A stretch of 64,000 bases of DNA from Variovorax boronicumulans (GCF_007677875.1 NZ_VEDO01000001.1:496001-560000), one strand, 5' to 3'. Shown: positions 29,671 to 39,800, counted from the first letter of the stretch. Notes: generated by a model not told the origin, from the sequence alone. Numbers and translations: made by a program.

Positions 29671-32600
29671 ATGAGCCCGTCCAGACCCTTCATCGAGCGC
29701 CCGGTGGCCACCGGGCTGCTGATGCTGGCCATCGTGCTGGCCGGCCTGGTCGGCCTGCGCTTCCTGCCGTTGGCCGCGCTGCCGCAGGTGGACTATCCGA
29801 CCATCCAGGTGCAGACGCTTTATCCAGGCGCCAGTCCCGAGGTCATGAGCCGCACCGTCAGCGCGCCGCTGGAGCGCCAGTTCGGCCAGATGCCGGGTCT
29901 GAACCGCATGGCGTCCACCAGCGCGGCCGGCGTCTCCATCGTCACGCTGCAGTTCGACCTGGACCAGACGCTGGACGTGGCCGAGCAGCAGGTGCAGGCC
30001 GCCATCAACGCCGGCAACTCGCTGCTGCCGGCGGACCTGCCCGCGCCGCCGGTCTACGCCAAGGTCAACCCGGCCGACGCGCCCATCCTGACGCTGGCCG
30101 TCAGCAGCGACAGCCTGCCGTTGACCGAGGTGCAGAACCTCGTCAACACGCGCATGGCGCAGAAGATCAGCCAGGTGGCCGGCGTGGGCCTGGTCACGCT
30201 GTCGGGCGGGCAGCGGCCGGCCGTGCGCATCCAGGCCGACACCCAGGCGCTGGCCTCCGTGGGGCTGGGCATCGACACGCTGCGCAGCGTGATCGCCGCG
30301 GCCAACGCCAACAGCGCCAAGGGCAGCTTCGACGGACCGGCGCGCTCTTACAGCATCAACAGCAACGACCAGTTGCTGACCGCCGCCGACTACCAGAACC
30401 TCATCGTGGCCTGGAAGAACGGCGCGCCCGTGCGCATGCGCGATGTGGCGCGCGTCGTCGACGGGCCCGAGAACGCGCAATTGGGCGCATGGGCTGGCTT
30501 GAAGGAAGACGGCGGGGGAGACCTGCGCGCCGCCGTGATCCTGAACGTGCAGCGCCAGCCCGGTGCCAACGTGATCGCCACCGTGGACGCGATCCGGCAG
30601 CAGTTGCCCGAGCTGCAGGCCGCGCTGCCGGCGGCGTTGCGCGTGGAGGTGCTGTCCGACCGCACCACCGGCATCCGCGCATCGGTCGAGCACGTGCAGC
30701 TGGAGCTGGTGCTGGCCGTGGTGCTGGTCGTGCTCGTGATCTTCTTCTTCCTGCACAACCTGCGCGCCACCGTGATCGCAAGCATCGCGGTACCGATCTC
30801 GCTGGTCGGCACCTGCGGGATCATGTACTTGCTGGGCTACTCGCTGAACAACCTCTCGCTGATGGCGCTGACCATCGCCACGGGCTTCGTGGTGGACGAT
30901 GCGATCGTCATGATCGAGAACATCGCGCGCTACCTGGAGGACGGCGAGCAACCCTTCGCCGCCGCGCTCAAGGGCGCGACGCAGATCGGCTTCACCATCA
31001 TCTCGCTGACGGTCTCCCTGATCGCGGTGCTGATCCCGCTGTTGTTCATGGAGGACGTGGTCGGCCGGCTGTTCCGCGAGTTCGCGGTCACGCTGGCCAT
31101 CACCATCCTGATCTCCGCCGTGGTCTCGCTCACGCTGGTGCCCATGATGTCGGCGCGCTGGCTGCAACCCGAGGCGAAGACGCCCAGCCGCTTCGGCCAC
31201 GCCGTGCAGCGCTTCTTCGACCGGATCATCGCCCGCTACGACCGCGGCCTGGTCTGGGTGCTGCGCTACCAGCCGCTGACCCTGCTCGTGGCGCTGGCCA
31301 CGCTCGCGCTCACCGTGCTGCTCTACGTGGTGATCCCCAAGGGCCTGTTTCCCACGCAGGACACGGGCCAGCTCAAAGTGCGCCTGGAGGCCGCGCAGGA
31401 TGTCTCCTACCAGCGCATGGCCGATCTGCAGCAGGCGGCCGCGATCGCCATCCTGGCCGACCCGCAGGTGCGCAGCGTGTCGGCCGTGGTCGGCGTGGAC
31501 GCGGCCAGCAACACCATGCTGAACGTGGGCAGCATGCTCGTGAACCTGCGCGCCGACCGCGGCAACCAGCAGGAGACCATGGACAGGCTGCGCCAGCGCG
31601 TGCGCGAGGCCGTGGCCGGCGTCACGCTGTACCTGCAGCCCACGCAGGACCTGACCATCGACGCCGAGGCCGGGCCGACCGAATTCCGCCTCTCGCTGGA
31701 GGGTGTGGACACGGCGCTCGTCAACGAATGGGCGCGCAAGCTCGTGGAGCGCCTGCACGGCGCCGACCTCGCCGACCGCGTGCGCAATGCCACCACCGAT
31801 GCCGGCGCCCAGGGCCTGGCGGCCTACGTGGACATCGACCGCGGCACGGCCGCGCGGCTGTCGGTCACCGCCAGCGCGGTGGACGATGCGCTCTACAGCG
31901 CCTTCGGCCAGCGCATCGTCTCCACCATCTTCACCGAGACCAACCAGTACCGCGTGATCCTGGAGGCGCAGCGCGAGGGCCTGGATTCGGTGCAGGGCCT
32001 GGGCAACCTGCAGTTGCGCACAGGGGGCGGCGGCACCACGCCGCTGTCGTCCTTCGCCACCGTGCGCGAGCAGCTGGCGCCGCTGCAGGTCACGCGCGTG
32101 GCGCAGTACCCGGCCGCCACGGTGGGCTTCGACACCGCGCCCGGCGTGGCGCTGGGCCGATCGGTGCAGGCCATCCGCGCGGCAGCCAGCGAGATCGGCC
32201 TGCCGGCCAGCATTTCCATGAAGTTCCTGGGCGCGGCCGGCGCCTACGAGAAGTCGCTGACCAGCCAGCTCTGGCTGATCCTGGCGGCCGTGGTCTGCGT
32301 CTACATCGTGCTGGGCGTGCTGTACGAGAGCTACGTGCACCCGCTGACCATCCTGTCGACGCTGCCGTCCGCGGGCGTGGGCGCGCTGCTGATGCTGATG
32401 CTGAGCGGCCAGGACCTGGGCGTGATCGGCATCATCGGCATCATCCTGCTCATCGGCATCGTCAAGAAGAACGCGATCATGATGATCGACTTCGCGATCG
32501 ACGCCGAACGCCAGCAGGGCAAGGGCCCGCAGGAGGCCATCCACCAGGCTGCGCTGCTGCGCTTTCGGCCCATCCTCATGACCACGCTGGCCGCGCTGTT

Positions 32601-32787
32601 CGCCGCGCTGCCGCTGATGTTCGGCTGGGGCGAGGGCGCTGAACTGCGCCGTCCGCTGGGCCTGGCCATTTTCGGCGGGCTGGTGCTGTCGCAGATCCTC
32701 ACGCTGTTCACCACGCCGGTGATCTACCTGGCGTTCGACCGGCTGGGCCAGCGCTTCGCGCGGCGCCGCAACGAGATGGCTGCATGA
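29671..32787 (+). CDS. mdtB: Multidrug efflux RND permease subunit MdtB
   Basis: 1038 aa, full-length RND transporter with twelve helices and two large periplasmic loops. MdtB-type sequence: start SPSRPFIERPVATGLLML, LPQVDYPTIQVQTLYPGASPEVM, TTGIRASVEHVQLELVLAVVLVV, TGFVVDDAIVMIENIARY (the RND Asp pair in helix 4 area), KKNAIMMIDFAID near residue 930. In E. coli MdtB and MdtC form a heteromer that exports bile salts, novobiocin and other compounds by proton antiport. The next gene overlaps its stop by four bases (ATGA), fitting obligate co-expression of MdtB with MdtC. Confidence 0.96.
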   Translation: MSPSRPFIERPVATGLLMLAIVLAGLVGLRFLPLAALPQVDYPTIQVQTLYPGASPEVMSRTVSAPLERQFGQMPGLNRMASTSAAGVSIVTLQFDLDQTLDVAEQQVQAAINAGNSLLPADLPAPPVYAKVNPADAPILTLAVSSDSLPLTEVQNLVNTRMAQKISQVAGVGLVTLSGGQRPAVRIQADTQALASVGLGIDTLRSVIAAANANSAKGSFDGPARSYSINSNDQLLTAADYQNLIVAWKNGAPVRMRDVARVVDGPENAQLGAWAGLKEDGGGDLRAAVILNVQRQPGANVIATVDAIRQQLPELQAALPAALRVEVLSDRTTGIRASVEHVQLELVLAVVLVVLVIFFFLHNLRATVIASIAVPISLVGTCGIMYLLGYSLNNLSLMALTIATGFVVDDAIVMIENIARYLEDGEQPFAAALKGATQIGFTIISLTVSLIAVLIPLLFMEDVVGRLFREFAVTLAITILISAVVSLTLVPMMSARWLQPEAKTPSRFGHAVQRFFDRIIARYDRGLVWVLRYQPLTLLVALATLALTVLLYVVIPKGLFPTQDTGQLKVRLEAAQDVSYQRMADLQQAAAIAILADPQVRSVSAVVGVDAASNTMLNVGSMLVNLRADRGNQQETMDRLRQRVREAVAGVTLYLQPTQDLTIDAEAGPTEFRLSLEGVDTALVNEWARKLVERLHGADLADRVRNATTDAGAQGLAAYVDIDRGTAARLSVTASAVDDALYSAFGQRIVSTIFTETNQYRVILEAQREGLDSVQGLGNLQLRTGGGGTTPLSSFATVREQLAPLQVTRVAQYPAATVGFDTAPGVALGRSVQAIRAAASEIGLPASISMKFLGAAGAYEKSLTSQLWLILAAVVCVYIVLGVLYESYVHPLTILSTLPSAGVGALLMLMLSGQDLGVIGIIGIILLIGIVKKNAIMMIDFAIDAERQQGKGPQEAIHQAALLRFRPILMTTLAALFAALPLMFGWGEGAELRRPLGLAIFGGLVLSQILTLFTTPVIYLAFDRLGQRFARRRNEMAA

Positions 32788-35700
32788 ACCTCTCGCGGCC
32801 CTTCGTCGAGCGGCCGATCGCCACCGTGCTGCTGACCATCGGCGTGGCGCTGGCCGGCATCCTGGCCTTCTTCGTGCTGCCGGTCTCGCCGCTGCCGCGC
32901 GTGGACTACCCCGTGATCTCGGTCTCGGCCAGCCTGGCCGGCGCCAGCCCCTCGACCATGGCCTCCAGCGTGGCCACGCCGCTGGAGCGCCGGCTGGGCG
33001 TGATTCCAGGCGTGAACGAGATGACCTCGACCAGCTCGACCGGCTCCACCCGCGTGACGCTGCAGTTCGACCTGGACCGCAACATCGATTCGGCCGCGCG
33101 CGAGGTGCAGGCCGCCATCAACGCCGCGCGCGCCGACCTGCCCAGCACGCTGCGCAGCAACCCGACCTACCGCAAGGCCAACCCCACGGCCTCGCCCGTC
33201 ATCATCCTGGCGCTGACCTCGGAGACGCGCACGCCGGGCCAGATCTACGACGCGGTGTCCAACATCGTGAGCCAGCGCCTGTCGCAGGTCGAGGGCGTGG
33301 GCGACGTGGAAATCGGCGGCGGCTCGCTGCCGGCCGTGCGCGTGGAGCTGGACCCCTACCCGCTGAACCAGCTGGGCATCAGCACCGAGGACGTGCGCGC
33401 CGCGATCCAGGCCAACAACGCCAACCGCCCCAAGGGGGCGATCGAGGGCGAGGGCCGGCGCCTGCAGGTCTACACGCCGGCGCCGGGCCTGCGGGCCGCC
33501 GACTACCGCGACCTCGTGATCGCCTGGCGCAACGGCGCCCCGGTGAAGCTCTCGGACGTGGCGAACGTGACCGACAGCGTGGAGAACACCCGCACCGTGG
33601 GCCTGTTCAACGGCAAGCCGGCCGTGATCGTGCTGGTCACGCAGCAGCCCGGCGCCAACATCATCGAGACCGTCGACAGCGTGCGCCGCCTGCTGCCCGA
33701 GTTGCGCGCGCAGCTGCCCCAGGACATCGCCGTGCAGGTGGCCTCGGACCGCACCAATTCCATCCGCGGCTCGCTGCGCGAGGTAGAGTTGACGCTGATG
33801 CTGTCGGTGGTGCTGGTGGTGTTCGTGGTGGGCGTGTTCCTGCGCCGCGCGCGCGCCACCGTCATCCCTGCCGTGGCCACCGTGGTTTCGCTGCTGGGCA
33901 CCTTCGGCGTGATGTGGATGCTGGGCTTCTCGCTCAACAACCTCTCGCTGATGGCATTGACGGTGGCCACGGGCTTCGTGGTGGACGACGCCATCGTGGT
34001 CCTGGAGAACACGCAGCGCCACATCGAGGACGGCATGGACCGTCTGGCCGCGGCGCTGCAGGGCGCGCGCGAGGTCGGCTTCACGGTGCTGTCGATCAGC
34101 CTGTCGCTGGTGGCGGTGTTCATCCCGCTGCTGTTCATGGGCGGGCAGGTCGGCCGGCTGTTCCAGGAGTTTGCGGTCACGCTGTCGGCCGCCGTGCTGA
34201 TCTCGCTCGTGATCTCGCTGACCACCACGCCCATGCTGTGCGCCATGCTGCTGCGCAGCGAGGCGTGGTACCGGCGCCGGCCCCCTGGGCGCATCAGCGG
34301 CCCGCTTCTGCGCGGCACCGAGCGTCTGTGGGCCTGGAGCCTGCGCGTCTATGCCCACAGCCTGGACTGGGCACTGGCCAGCAAGGCCCTGGTGATGCTG
34401 TCGCTGGCGGTTGTGGTGGGCCTGAACGTCTGGCTGTTCATGCAGGTGCCCAAGGGCTTTTACCCGCAGCAGGACAACGGGCAGCTCAACGCCGGCATCC
34501 GCGCGGACCAGAGCATCTCGTCCGGCGCGCTGCGCGAGAAGCTGCAACAGGCGGTGGACATCATCCGCGTGGACCCGGCGGTGGACACGGTGGTGGCCTT
34601 CGGCGGCGGCGGGCGTGCCGGCGGCGGCTTCATGTCGGTCAATCTCAAGCCGCTGGGCCAGGGCCGCACGGAGAAGACGCAGGCCGTGATCGACCGGCTG
34701 CGCCCGCAGCTCAACCAGCTGACGGGGCTGCGTGTGTTCCTGTTCCCGGTGCAGGACCTGCGCATGGGCGGGCGCCAGAGCAACTCGACCTACCAGTACA
34801 CGCTCAAGAGCGATTCGCTGAGCGACCTGCGCAGTTGGTCGAAAAAGCTGTCGGACCGCATGGCCGAACTCACGCAGTTGACCGACGTGGACGGCGAATC
34901 CTCCGACAACGGCGTGGAGACCTTCGTGGCGGTGGACCGCGACGCCGCCGCGCGGCTGGGTGTGAGCACCGCGGCCGTGAACGCGGCGCTGTACAACGCC
35001 TTCGGCCAGCGCTCGGTGGCGACCATCTACAACGACTTGAACCAGTACTCGGTGATCATGGAGTGGGCGCCGCGCTTCCAACAGGCGCCGCTGGTGCTGA
35101 AAGACCTGTACGTGCCGTCCACCGTCACCACCACGACCGACAGCAGCGGGCGCAGCAGCACGAGCACCGTGCAGACCAATGCGGACAGCAGCACCGGCAC
35201 CTCGACCGTGACATCGGCCAACCCGGCTTCTCGCAACTCCTCGGCCGGCCAGGCGCTGGCCACCAGCAGCACGACGATGGTGCCGCTGTCGGCTTTCGTG
35301 CGCGTGGGCGAGCGCGCCGTGCCCAGTTCCATCAGCCACGACGACACGGAGCTGTCGAGCACCATCTCTTTCGGCCTCGCGGAGGGCGTGACGCTGGCCG
35401 AGGCGCAGCAGCTCGTGAAGCAGGCCGAGAACGACATTGCCATGCCCATCAACGTGCGCGGCAGCTTCGCCGGCACCGCGCGCGCGGCACAGGACACGGG
35501 CGGCCAGCAGACGCTGCTGATCGTGGCCGCCATCGTGGTGATCTACATCGTGCTGGGCGTGCTGTACGAGAGCCTGATCCACCCGATCACGGTGCTCAGC
35601 ACGCTGCCCTCGGCCGGCGTGGGGGCCGTGCTGGGCCTGCTGCTGTTCCGCATGGAGATGACCATCATCGCGCTGATCGGGCTGTTCCTGCTGATCGGCA

Positions 35701-36032
35701 TCGTCAAGAAGAACGCGATCATGATCATCGACTTCGCGCTGGAAGCGCAGCGCGCGCGCGGGCTGTCGGCCACCGAGGCCGTGCGCGAGGCCTGCCTGCT
35801 GCGCTTTCGCCCCATCCTCATGACCACGCTGGCCGCCGCCCTGGGCGCGTTGCCGCTGGCCATCGGCTTCGGCCAGGGCGCTGAGCTGCGCCAGCCGCTG
35901 GGCGTGACCATCGTCGGTGGCCTGATCGCGAGCCAGCTGCTGACGCTCCTGACCGTTCCCGTGGTCTACGTGCTGCTGGACAAGCTGCGGCGCCCGGCCG
36001 CCAACGACCGCCTGCTCGCCCGCACTCCATGA
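32784..36032 (+). CDS. mdtC: Multidrug efflux RND permease subunit MdtC, with Ser/Thr-rich insertion
   Basis: 1082 aa, about 40-50 longer than typical MdtC (1025). N-terminus NLSRPFVERPIATVLLT, LPRVDYPVISVSASLAGASPSTMA, helix-4 TGFVVDDAIVVLENTQRH and KKNAIMIIDFALEAQRARG identify the MdtC partner. The added length is a low-complexity segment at about residues 777-830 (bases about 35110-35280), rich in Thr and Ser (VTTTTDSSGRSSTSTVQT and following), in the second periplasmic loop just before VPLSAFVRVGERAVPS. It keeps reading frame and looks like a real insertion. Overlaps mdtB and the outer membrane protein gene by four bases each. Confidence 0.94.
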   Translation: MNLSRPFVERPIATVLLTIGVALAGILAFFVLPVSPLPRVDYPVISVSASLAGASPSTMASSVATPLERRLGVIPGVNEMTSTSSTGSTRVTLQFDLDRNIDSAAREVQAAINAARADLPSTLRSNPTYRKANPTASPVIILALTSETRTPGQIYDAVSNIVSQRLSQVEGVGDVEIGGGSLPAVRVELDPYPLNQLGISTEDVRAAIQANNANRPKGAIEGEGRRLQVYTPAPGLRAADYRDLVIAWRNGAPVKLSDVANVTDSVENTRTVGLFNGKPAVIVLVTQQPGANIIETVDSVRRLLPELRAQLPQDIAVQVASDRTNSIRGSLREVELTLMLSVVLVVFVVGVFLRRARATVIPAVATVVSLLGTFGVMWMLGFSLNNLSLMALTVATGFVVDDAIVVLENTQRHIEDGMDRLAAALQGAREVGFTVLSISLSLVAVFIPLLFMGGQVGRLFQEFAVTLSAAVLISLVISLTTTPMLCAMLLRSEAWYRRRPPGRISGPLLRGTERLWAWSLRVYAHSLDWALASKALVMLSLAVVVGLNVWLFMQVPKGFYPQQDNGQLNAGIRADQSISSGALREKLQQAVDIIRVDPAVDTVVAFGGGGRAGGGFMSVNLKPLGQGRTEKTQAVIDRLRPQLNQLTGLRVFLFPVQDLRMGGRQSNSTYQYTLKSDSLSDLRSWSKKLSDRMAELTQLTDVDGESSDNGVETFVAVDRDAAARLGVSTAAVNAALYNAFGQRSVATIYNDLNQYSVIMEWAPRFQQAPLVLKDLYVPSTVTTTTDSSGRSSTSTVQTNADSSTGTSTVTSANPASRNSSAGQALATSSTTMVPLSAFVRVGERAVPSSISHDDTELSSTISFGLAEGVTLAEAQQLVKQAENDIAMPINVRGSFAGTARAAQDTGGQQTLLIVAAIVVIYIVLGVLYESLIHPITVLSTLPSAGVGAVLGLLLFRMEMTIIALIGLFLLIGIVKKNAIMIIDFALEAQRARGLSATEAVREACLLRFRPILMTTLAAALGALPLAIGFGQGAELRQPLGVTIVGGLIASQLLTLLTVPVVYVLLDKLRRPAANDRLLARTP

Positions 36033-37441
36033 TGGCCATGCTGCCCCGCCGCTCCCTTCTCCTCGCCCTGCCCGCCGTGCTGGCCGCCTGCGCCGTCGGC
36101 CCCCGCTACGAACGGCCCGACACCGGTTTCGCCGTCGCCTTCAAGGAAGCCCCGGCCGCCGACGGCTGGGTGCCGGCCCAGCCTGGCGACGCGCTGGACC
36201 GCGGCGACTGGTGGACGCGCTTCGGCGATCCCCAGCTCGACGCCCTGGCCGCGCGCGTGCAGGTCTCCAACCAGAACATCGCCGCCGCGGTGGCCAACTA
36301 CGCCCAGGCCCAGGCCCTGGTGCGCGAGCAGCAGGCCGCGCTGCTGCCCACACTGTCGCTGGAAGGCAGCGCGCGCCGCAGCGGGCCGGTGCGCGGCGGT
36401 GCTGCCTCCAGCCGCTCTTACGCGGCCAGCGTGGCGGCAGACTGGTCGCCCGACCTGTGGGGCCGGCTCGGCGAGGCCGTGAACAGCGCCCAGGCCAATG
36501 CCCAGGCCAGCGCGGCCGACCTGGCCTCGGCGCGGCTCTCGTCCATCGGCGCGCTGGCGGCCAACTACCTTGCCTTGCGCGAGGCCGATGCGGAGACCGT
36601 GCTGCTCGACGAGACCATTGCCGGCTACGAACGCGCACTGGCGATCACGCGCAACCGCTACGACGCCGGCATCGCCGCGCAGACCGACGTGCTGCAGGCC
36701 CAGACGCAGCTGCTGAGTGCCCAGGCCGAACGCGTGGCGCTGCGGCGCTCGCGCGCCACCTACGAGCACGCCATCGCCGTGCTGGTGGGCGTGACGCCGT
36801 CGGAGTTCACGATCGCGCCGGCGGCCTGGCGCCCGGTGGTGCCGCCCGTGCCCACGGGCCTGCCCTCGCTGCTGCTGCAGCGCCGGCCCGACATCGCGGG
36901 CGCCGAGCGCGTGGTAGCGCGCGCCAACGCGCAGATCGGCATCGCGCGCGCTGCCTACTACCCCAACATCGCGCTGTCGGCCAGTCTGGGCGGCAGCGCC
37001 AGCCGCGTCGGCGATTTGTTCAGCGCCTCCCGCCTGCTGTGGGCGCTGGGCGTGTCGGTGGCGCAGACCGTGTTCGATGCCGGTGCGCGCGACGCGGCCA
37101 CCGACGCGGCGCTGGCCGCCCACGCCGCCAGCGTGGCCAGTTACCGCCAGACCGTGCTGTCGGCCTTCCAGGACGTGGAGGACCAGTTGAGCGCCACGGC
37201 TGCGCTGGCCGAGCAGGAAGGCCTGCGCCGCGAGGCCTCGCAGGCGGCCGACCGCACCGAGCAGCAGATGCTGAACCGCTACCGTGCCGGCCAGGTGGGC
37301 TACAGCGAGGTGGTCAGCGCGCAGGCCTCGGCGCTCGGCGCGCGGCGCACGCTGGCCCAGGTGCAGCTGGCGCGCCAGACGGCGGCGGTGTCGCTGATCC
37401 AGGCGCTGGGCGGGGGGTGGGAAGCCGACTGGCTCAAGTAG
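36029..37441 (+). CDS. RND efflux outer membrane lipoprotein (NodT/OprM family)
   Basis: 470 aa. Signal peptide with lipobox VLAAC (acylated Cys21), followed by VGPRYERPD, the standard start of NodT-family factors. Two homologous outer membrane efflux repeats follow, including NQNIAAAVANYAQAQALVREQQAALLPTLSL and the GLPSLLLQRRPDIAGAERVVARANAQIGIARAAYYPNIALS block. It forms the trimeric channel that takes substrate from MdtABC through the outer membrane. ATG overlaps the mdtC stop by four bases, so the operon is complete: adaptor, two pumps, channel. Its last eight bases overlap the end of the opposite-strand CorA-like gene. Confidence 0.95.
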   Translation: MMAMLPRRSLLLALPAVLAACAVGPRYERPDTGFAVAFKEAPAADGWVPAQPGDALDRGDWWTRFGDPQLDALAARVQVSNQNIAAAVANYAQAQALVREQQAALLPTLSLEGSARRSGPVRGGAASSRSYAASVAADWSPDLWGRLGEAVNSAQANAQASAADLASARLSSIGALAANYLALREADAETVLLDETIAGYERALAITRNRYDAGIAAQTDVLQAQTQLLSAQAERVALRRSRATYEHAIAVLVGVTPSEFTIAPAAWRPVVPPVPTGLPSLLLQRRPDIAGAERVVARANAQIGIARAAYYPNIALSASLGGSASRVGDLFSASRLLWALGVSVAQTVFDAGARDAATDAALAAHAASVASYRQTVLSAFQDVEDQLSATAALAEQEGLRREASQAADRTEQQMLNRYRAGQVGYSEVVSAQASALGARRTLAQVQLARQTAAVSLIQALGGGWEADWLK

Positions 37442-39089
37442 AGCCGCCGCGCCGCCAGACCGCGGCGAATGCCAGGCACTTCTGCCAGACCGTGGCGCGC
37501 TCGTCCGATAGCACGTCCAGAAAGTCGGAGAGCTTCTTGGACTTGGCCATGGTGTACACGGTCAGCACCGTGGTCAGCACGAAGGTGATCGCGAAAATGG
37601 TGAGCCGGCGCTCCAGCGGCGCATCGGCCTCGGCCAGCAGGTTCATGCCGAGGAAGCCCGTGGTCACGGTGCCGATCAGCCCGAAGATGGTCACCACCGT
37701 AAGCCGCACGACGGTGTTGGCCTGGCGGCGCAGGCTGTCGCTCTCCAGGTACTGCGCCATGTCGGCGATGCGTTCCTTGACCTCGCAGTAGGTGGCGTCC
37801 AGCTTGAGGTAGCTGGCGCACATGCCCCACAGCGCACGCACCAGCGCCTGCTCGGAGATCTCGTGGAACCAGTAACGGTGCGTGAAGCGCAGAAAGCCCT
37901 CGAAGCTGCCGCGGATCAGCCGCTTGAAGCGGCGCACGCTGTCGGCGTCGCCCACGTCCAGGTCGCGCAGTGCCTCCACGAGCTTGTCCGAGTACATCAG
38001 CAGCGCCGCCTTCTGGAAATGCGCGATCAGGAACAGCAGAAAGTGCTGGTGGCGGAACTGGGCCAAAACGCCGCGGTCGCGGCAGCCGTAGAGCACCGAG
38101 TCGGCCCGGCCCACGACGACCAGCGAATGCCCGTTGCACAGGTAGCGCGTGTCGGGCGCGGCGCCGCCGGCGCTCCAGAAGCGGTCGTAGCAGAAGCGCT
38201 GCTCGAAGTCGGCCAGGTGCTCGTCGGCGAAGGGCAGGGCGCGGTTGTCGCCCGAGCCGGTGACCAGGCCCAGGCGCACGAAATCGGCGCGCGACAGCGC
38301 GCGCGGATCGTTGAGCGCGAGGTAGGCCATGAGCGGCATGCGGTAGTACTCGATCTGGCGGTAGCGCAGCGCGCCGCGCTGGTCGGAGTAGTCGGGCACC
38401 AGCGGCTCCAGCATGGCGGCCCAGTGCGTGGCGATGCGCGGCGCGCGGTGCTCTGCCACGTGGGCCAGGAAGGCCTCGCGCTGGTGTGCGTCGGAGCGGG
38501 TCAGTACCTGGCCCTGGGCGTCCAGCCATTCGGCGTCGGCCAGGCTGTGCAGGGGCCGGCCGGCGGCGTCCCAGCCAGGCGGGTAACCGCGGCCGAAGCG
38601 GTACATGAGTTCCTGCGCCTGCTCCAGGGCGAGGTCGTCGGCGCTGACTTCGAGGTTGAACAGCACCAGGTCCACGTCCAGGAAGAAGTACAGGTCGGCG
38701 TGGACGATGGAAAGCGTGACCGGTGCGTCGCCGGGCCGGGCCGTCAGGCGCACGGCGGCGACGTCGTGGCGGCGGAACACGCGCATCGGCGAGCCCTGCG
38801 GCGTGGAGCCGCCCATGCGTCTGCGGCGGCCCTCGCCGTACAGGAAGCGCTGCACGTAGGGCAGGAAGGTCACGAACTCGTTGTAGTGCCGCTCGTGGAA
38901 GCGGCAGGTGTCGCCCGTGTACTCGTCCACTTCCTCCTGCCAGGGCGAGCCGGCCAGCAGTTCCCAAGGCTTGGCGCCGGCCGATGCGGGCAGCGGCATG
39001 AGGCGCAGCGGCCACAGCAGGACCTGGTGGAAGCGGCGTACCCGGGTCGGGTCGACGGCGGTGCTGGGGCCGGTTTCCGTGGGCGTCAT
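37434..39089 (-). CDS. Large CorA-like membrane protein with GMN motif
   Basis: 551 aa from ATG 39089. The C-terminal part looks like a CorA-type magnesium/metal transporter end: a long helix before it, a first membrane helix VVRLTVVTIFGLIGTVTTGFL ending in GMN (GFLGMNLLAEAD), then a second helix FAITFVLTTVLTVYTMAKSKK. The N-terminal 430 residues do not resemble the usual short CorA funnel; they hold many aromatic and acidic residues (FVTFLPYVQRFLYGEG, VHADLYFFLDVDLVLFN). I recognise only the membrane end with confidence. Function unknown; divalent cation transport is an inference from the GMN motif. It shares the divergent 94-base gap with the GAF gene. Confidence 0.72.
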   Translation of the reverse strand: MTPTETGPSTAVDPTRVRRFHQVLLWPLRLMPLPASAGAKPWELLAGSPWQEEVDEYTGDTCRFHERHYNEFVTFLPYVQRFLYGEGRRRRMGGSTPQGSPMRVFRRHDVAAVRLTARPGDAPVTLSIVHADLYFFLDVDLVLFNLEVSADDLALEQAQELMYRFGRGYPPGWDAAGRPLHSLADAEWLDAQGQVLTRSDAHQREAFLAHVAEHRAPRIATHWAAMLEPLVPDYSDQRGALRYRQIEYYRMPLMAYLALNDPRALSRADFVRLGLVTGSGDNRALPFADEHLADFEQRFCYDRFWSAGGAAPDTRYLCNGHSLVVVGRADSVLYGCRDRGVLAQFRHQHFLLFLIAHFQKAALLMYSDKLVEALRDLDVGDADSVRRFKRLIRGSFEGFLRFTHRYWFHEISEQALVRALWGMCASYLKLDATYCEVKERIADMAQYLESDSLRRQANTVVRLTVVTIFGLIGTVTTGFLGMNLLAEADAPLERRLTIFAITFVLTTVLTVYTMAKSKKLSDFLDVLSDERATVWQKCLAFAAVWRRGGST

Positions 39090-39183
39090 GGGGCGAGCGG
39101 CAGGCTGCGAAGGCGGCCAGTGTAGGCCTGGCACGCTGCAATAATTTGCCCGCCTGTCCACTCGCCATGACCAGGAGTCCGCC

Positions 39184-39717
39184 ATGCGCCCACCTGCCCT
39201 GCCTGCCACCGAAGCCCAACGCATCGCCACCTTGCGCTCGCTGCTGATCCTGGACACCGAGCCCGAGGCGCGTTTCGACCTGATCACGGCCTACGCGGCG
39301 TCGGAGTTCAGGGTGCCGATCGCGCTCGTGAGCCTGGTGGACAGCGAGCGCCAGTGGTTCAAGTCCTGCGTGGGCATGGCACCCGGCGAGGGCCCGCGGG
39401 AGGAGAGCTTTTGCGGCCACGCCATCCTCGAGCCTGGCATCTTTGAAGTCTTCGACGCGCGTAGCGACGAGCGCTTCTTCGACAACCCTGCGGTGCTGGG
39501 CGACCCCTGGGTGCGCTTTTACGCCGGCTGCCCGCTCGTGATGGCCAACGGCGAATCGGTCGGCACGCTGTGCCTGGTGGACCGCCAGCCGCGCCGGCTC
39601 AGCGCCTGGGAGCGCAGCCAGCTCGCGGTGCTGGGCAAGATGGTGGCGGCTGAACTGCAGGGCGTATCGGCCGGCACCGTGCAGGGGCGGCCGAACATTC
39701 CGGCCTTCTACGCCTGA
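39184..39717 (+). CDS. GAF domain-containing protein
   Basis: 177 aa, essentially one GAF domain: TEAQRIATLRSLLILDTEPEARFDLITAYAASEF, the strand VPIALVSLVDSERQWFKS, FCGHAILEPGIFEVFDA, FYAGCPLVMANGESVGTLCLVDRQPRRLS. This matches the stand-alone GAF proteins that usually sit at the N-terminus of diguanylate cyclases or histidine kinases and sense small ligands or redox state. No effector domain is attached. ATG 39184 is 94 bases from the divergent CorA-like gene. Ligand unknown. Confidence 0.87.
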   Translation: MRPPALPATEAQRIATLRSLLILDTEPEARFDLITAYAASEFRVPIALVSLVDSERQWFKSCVGMAPGEGPREESFCGHAILEPGIFEVFDARSDERFFDNPAVLGDPWVRFYAGCPLVMANGESVGTLCLVDRQPRRLSAWERSQLAVLGKMVAAELQGVSAGTVQGRPNIPAFYA

Positions 39718-39800
39718 GCCGCTGGCGTCGGCCGGCCCCCCGGCCGTGCGAACGGGCCTGCGGTGAACGCTGGAGGCGAGGGGCTGCCTATGATCTGCGC

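Noticed and set aside
29359..32544. Very long minus-strand frame (1061 codons) antisense to mdtB
   Set aside because: It is the shadow of the highly GC-rich mdtB gene; composition is His/Gln/Arg/Gly-rich without any domain, and the plus strand gives a perfect RND pump.
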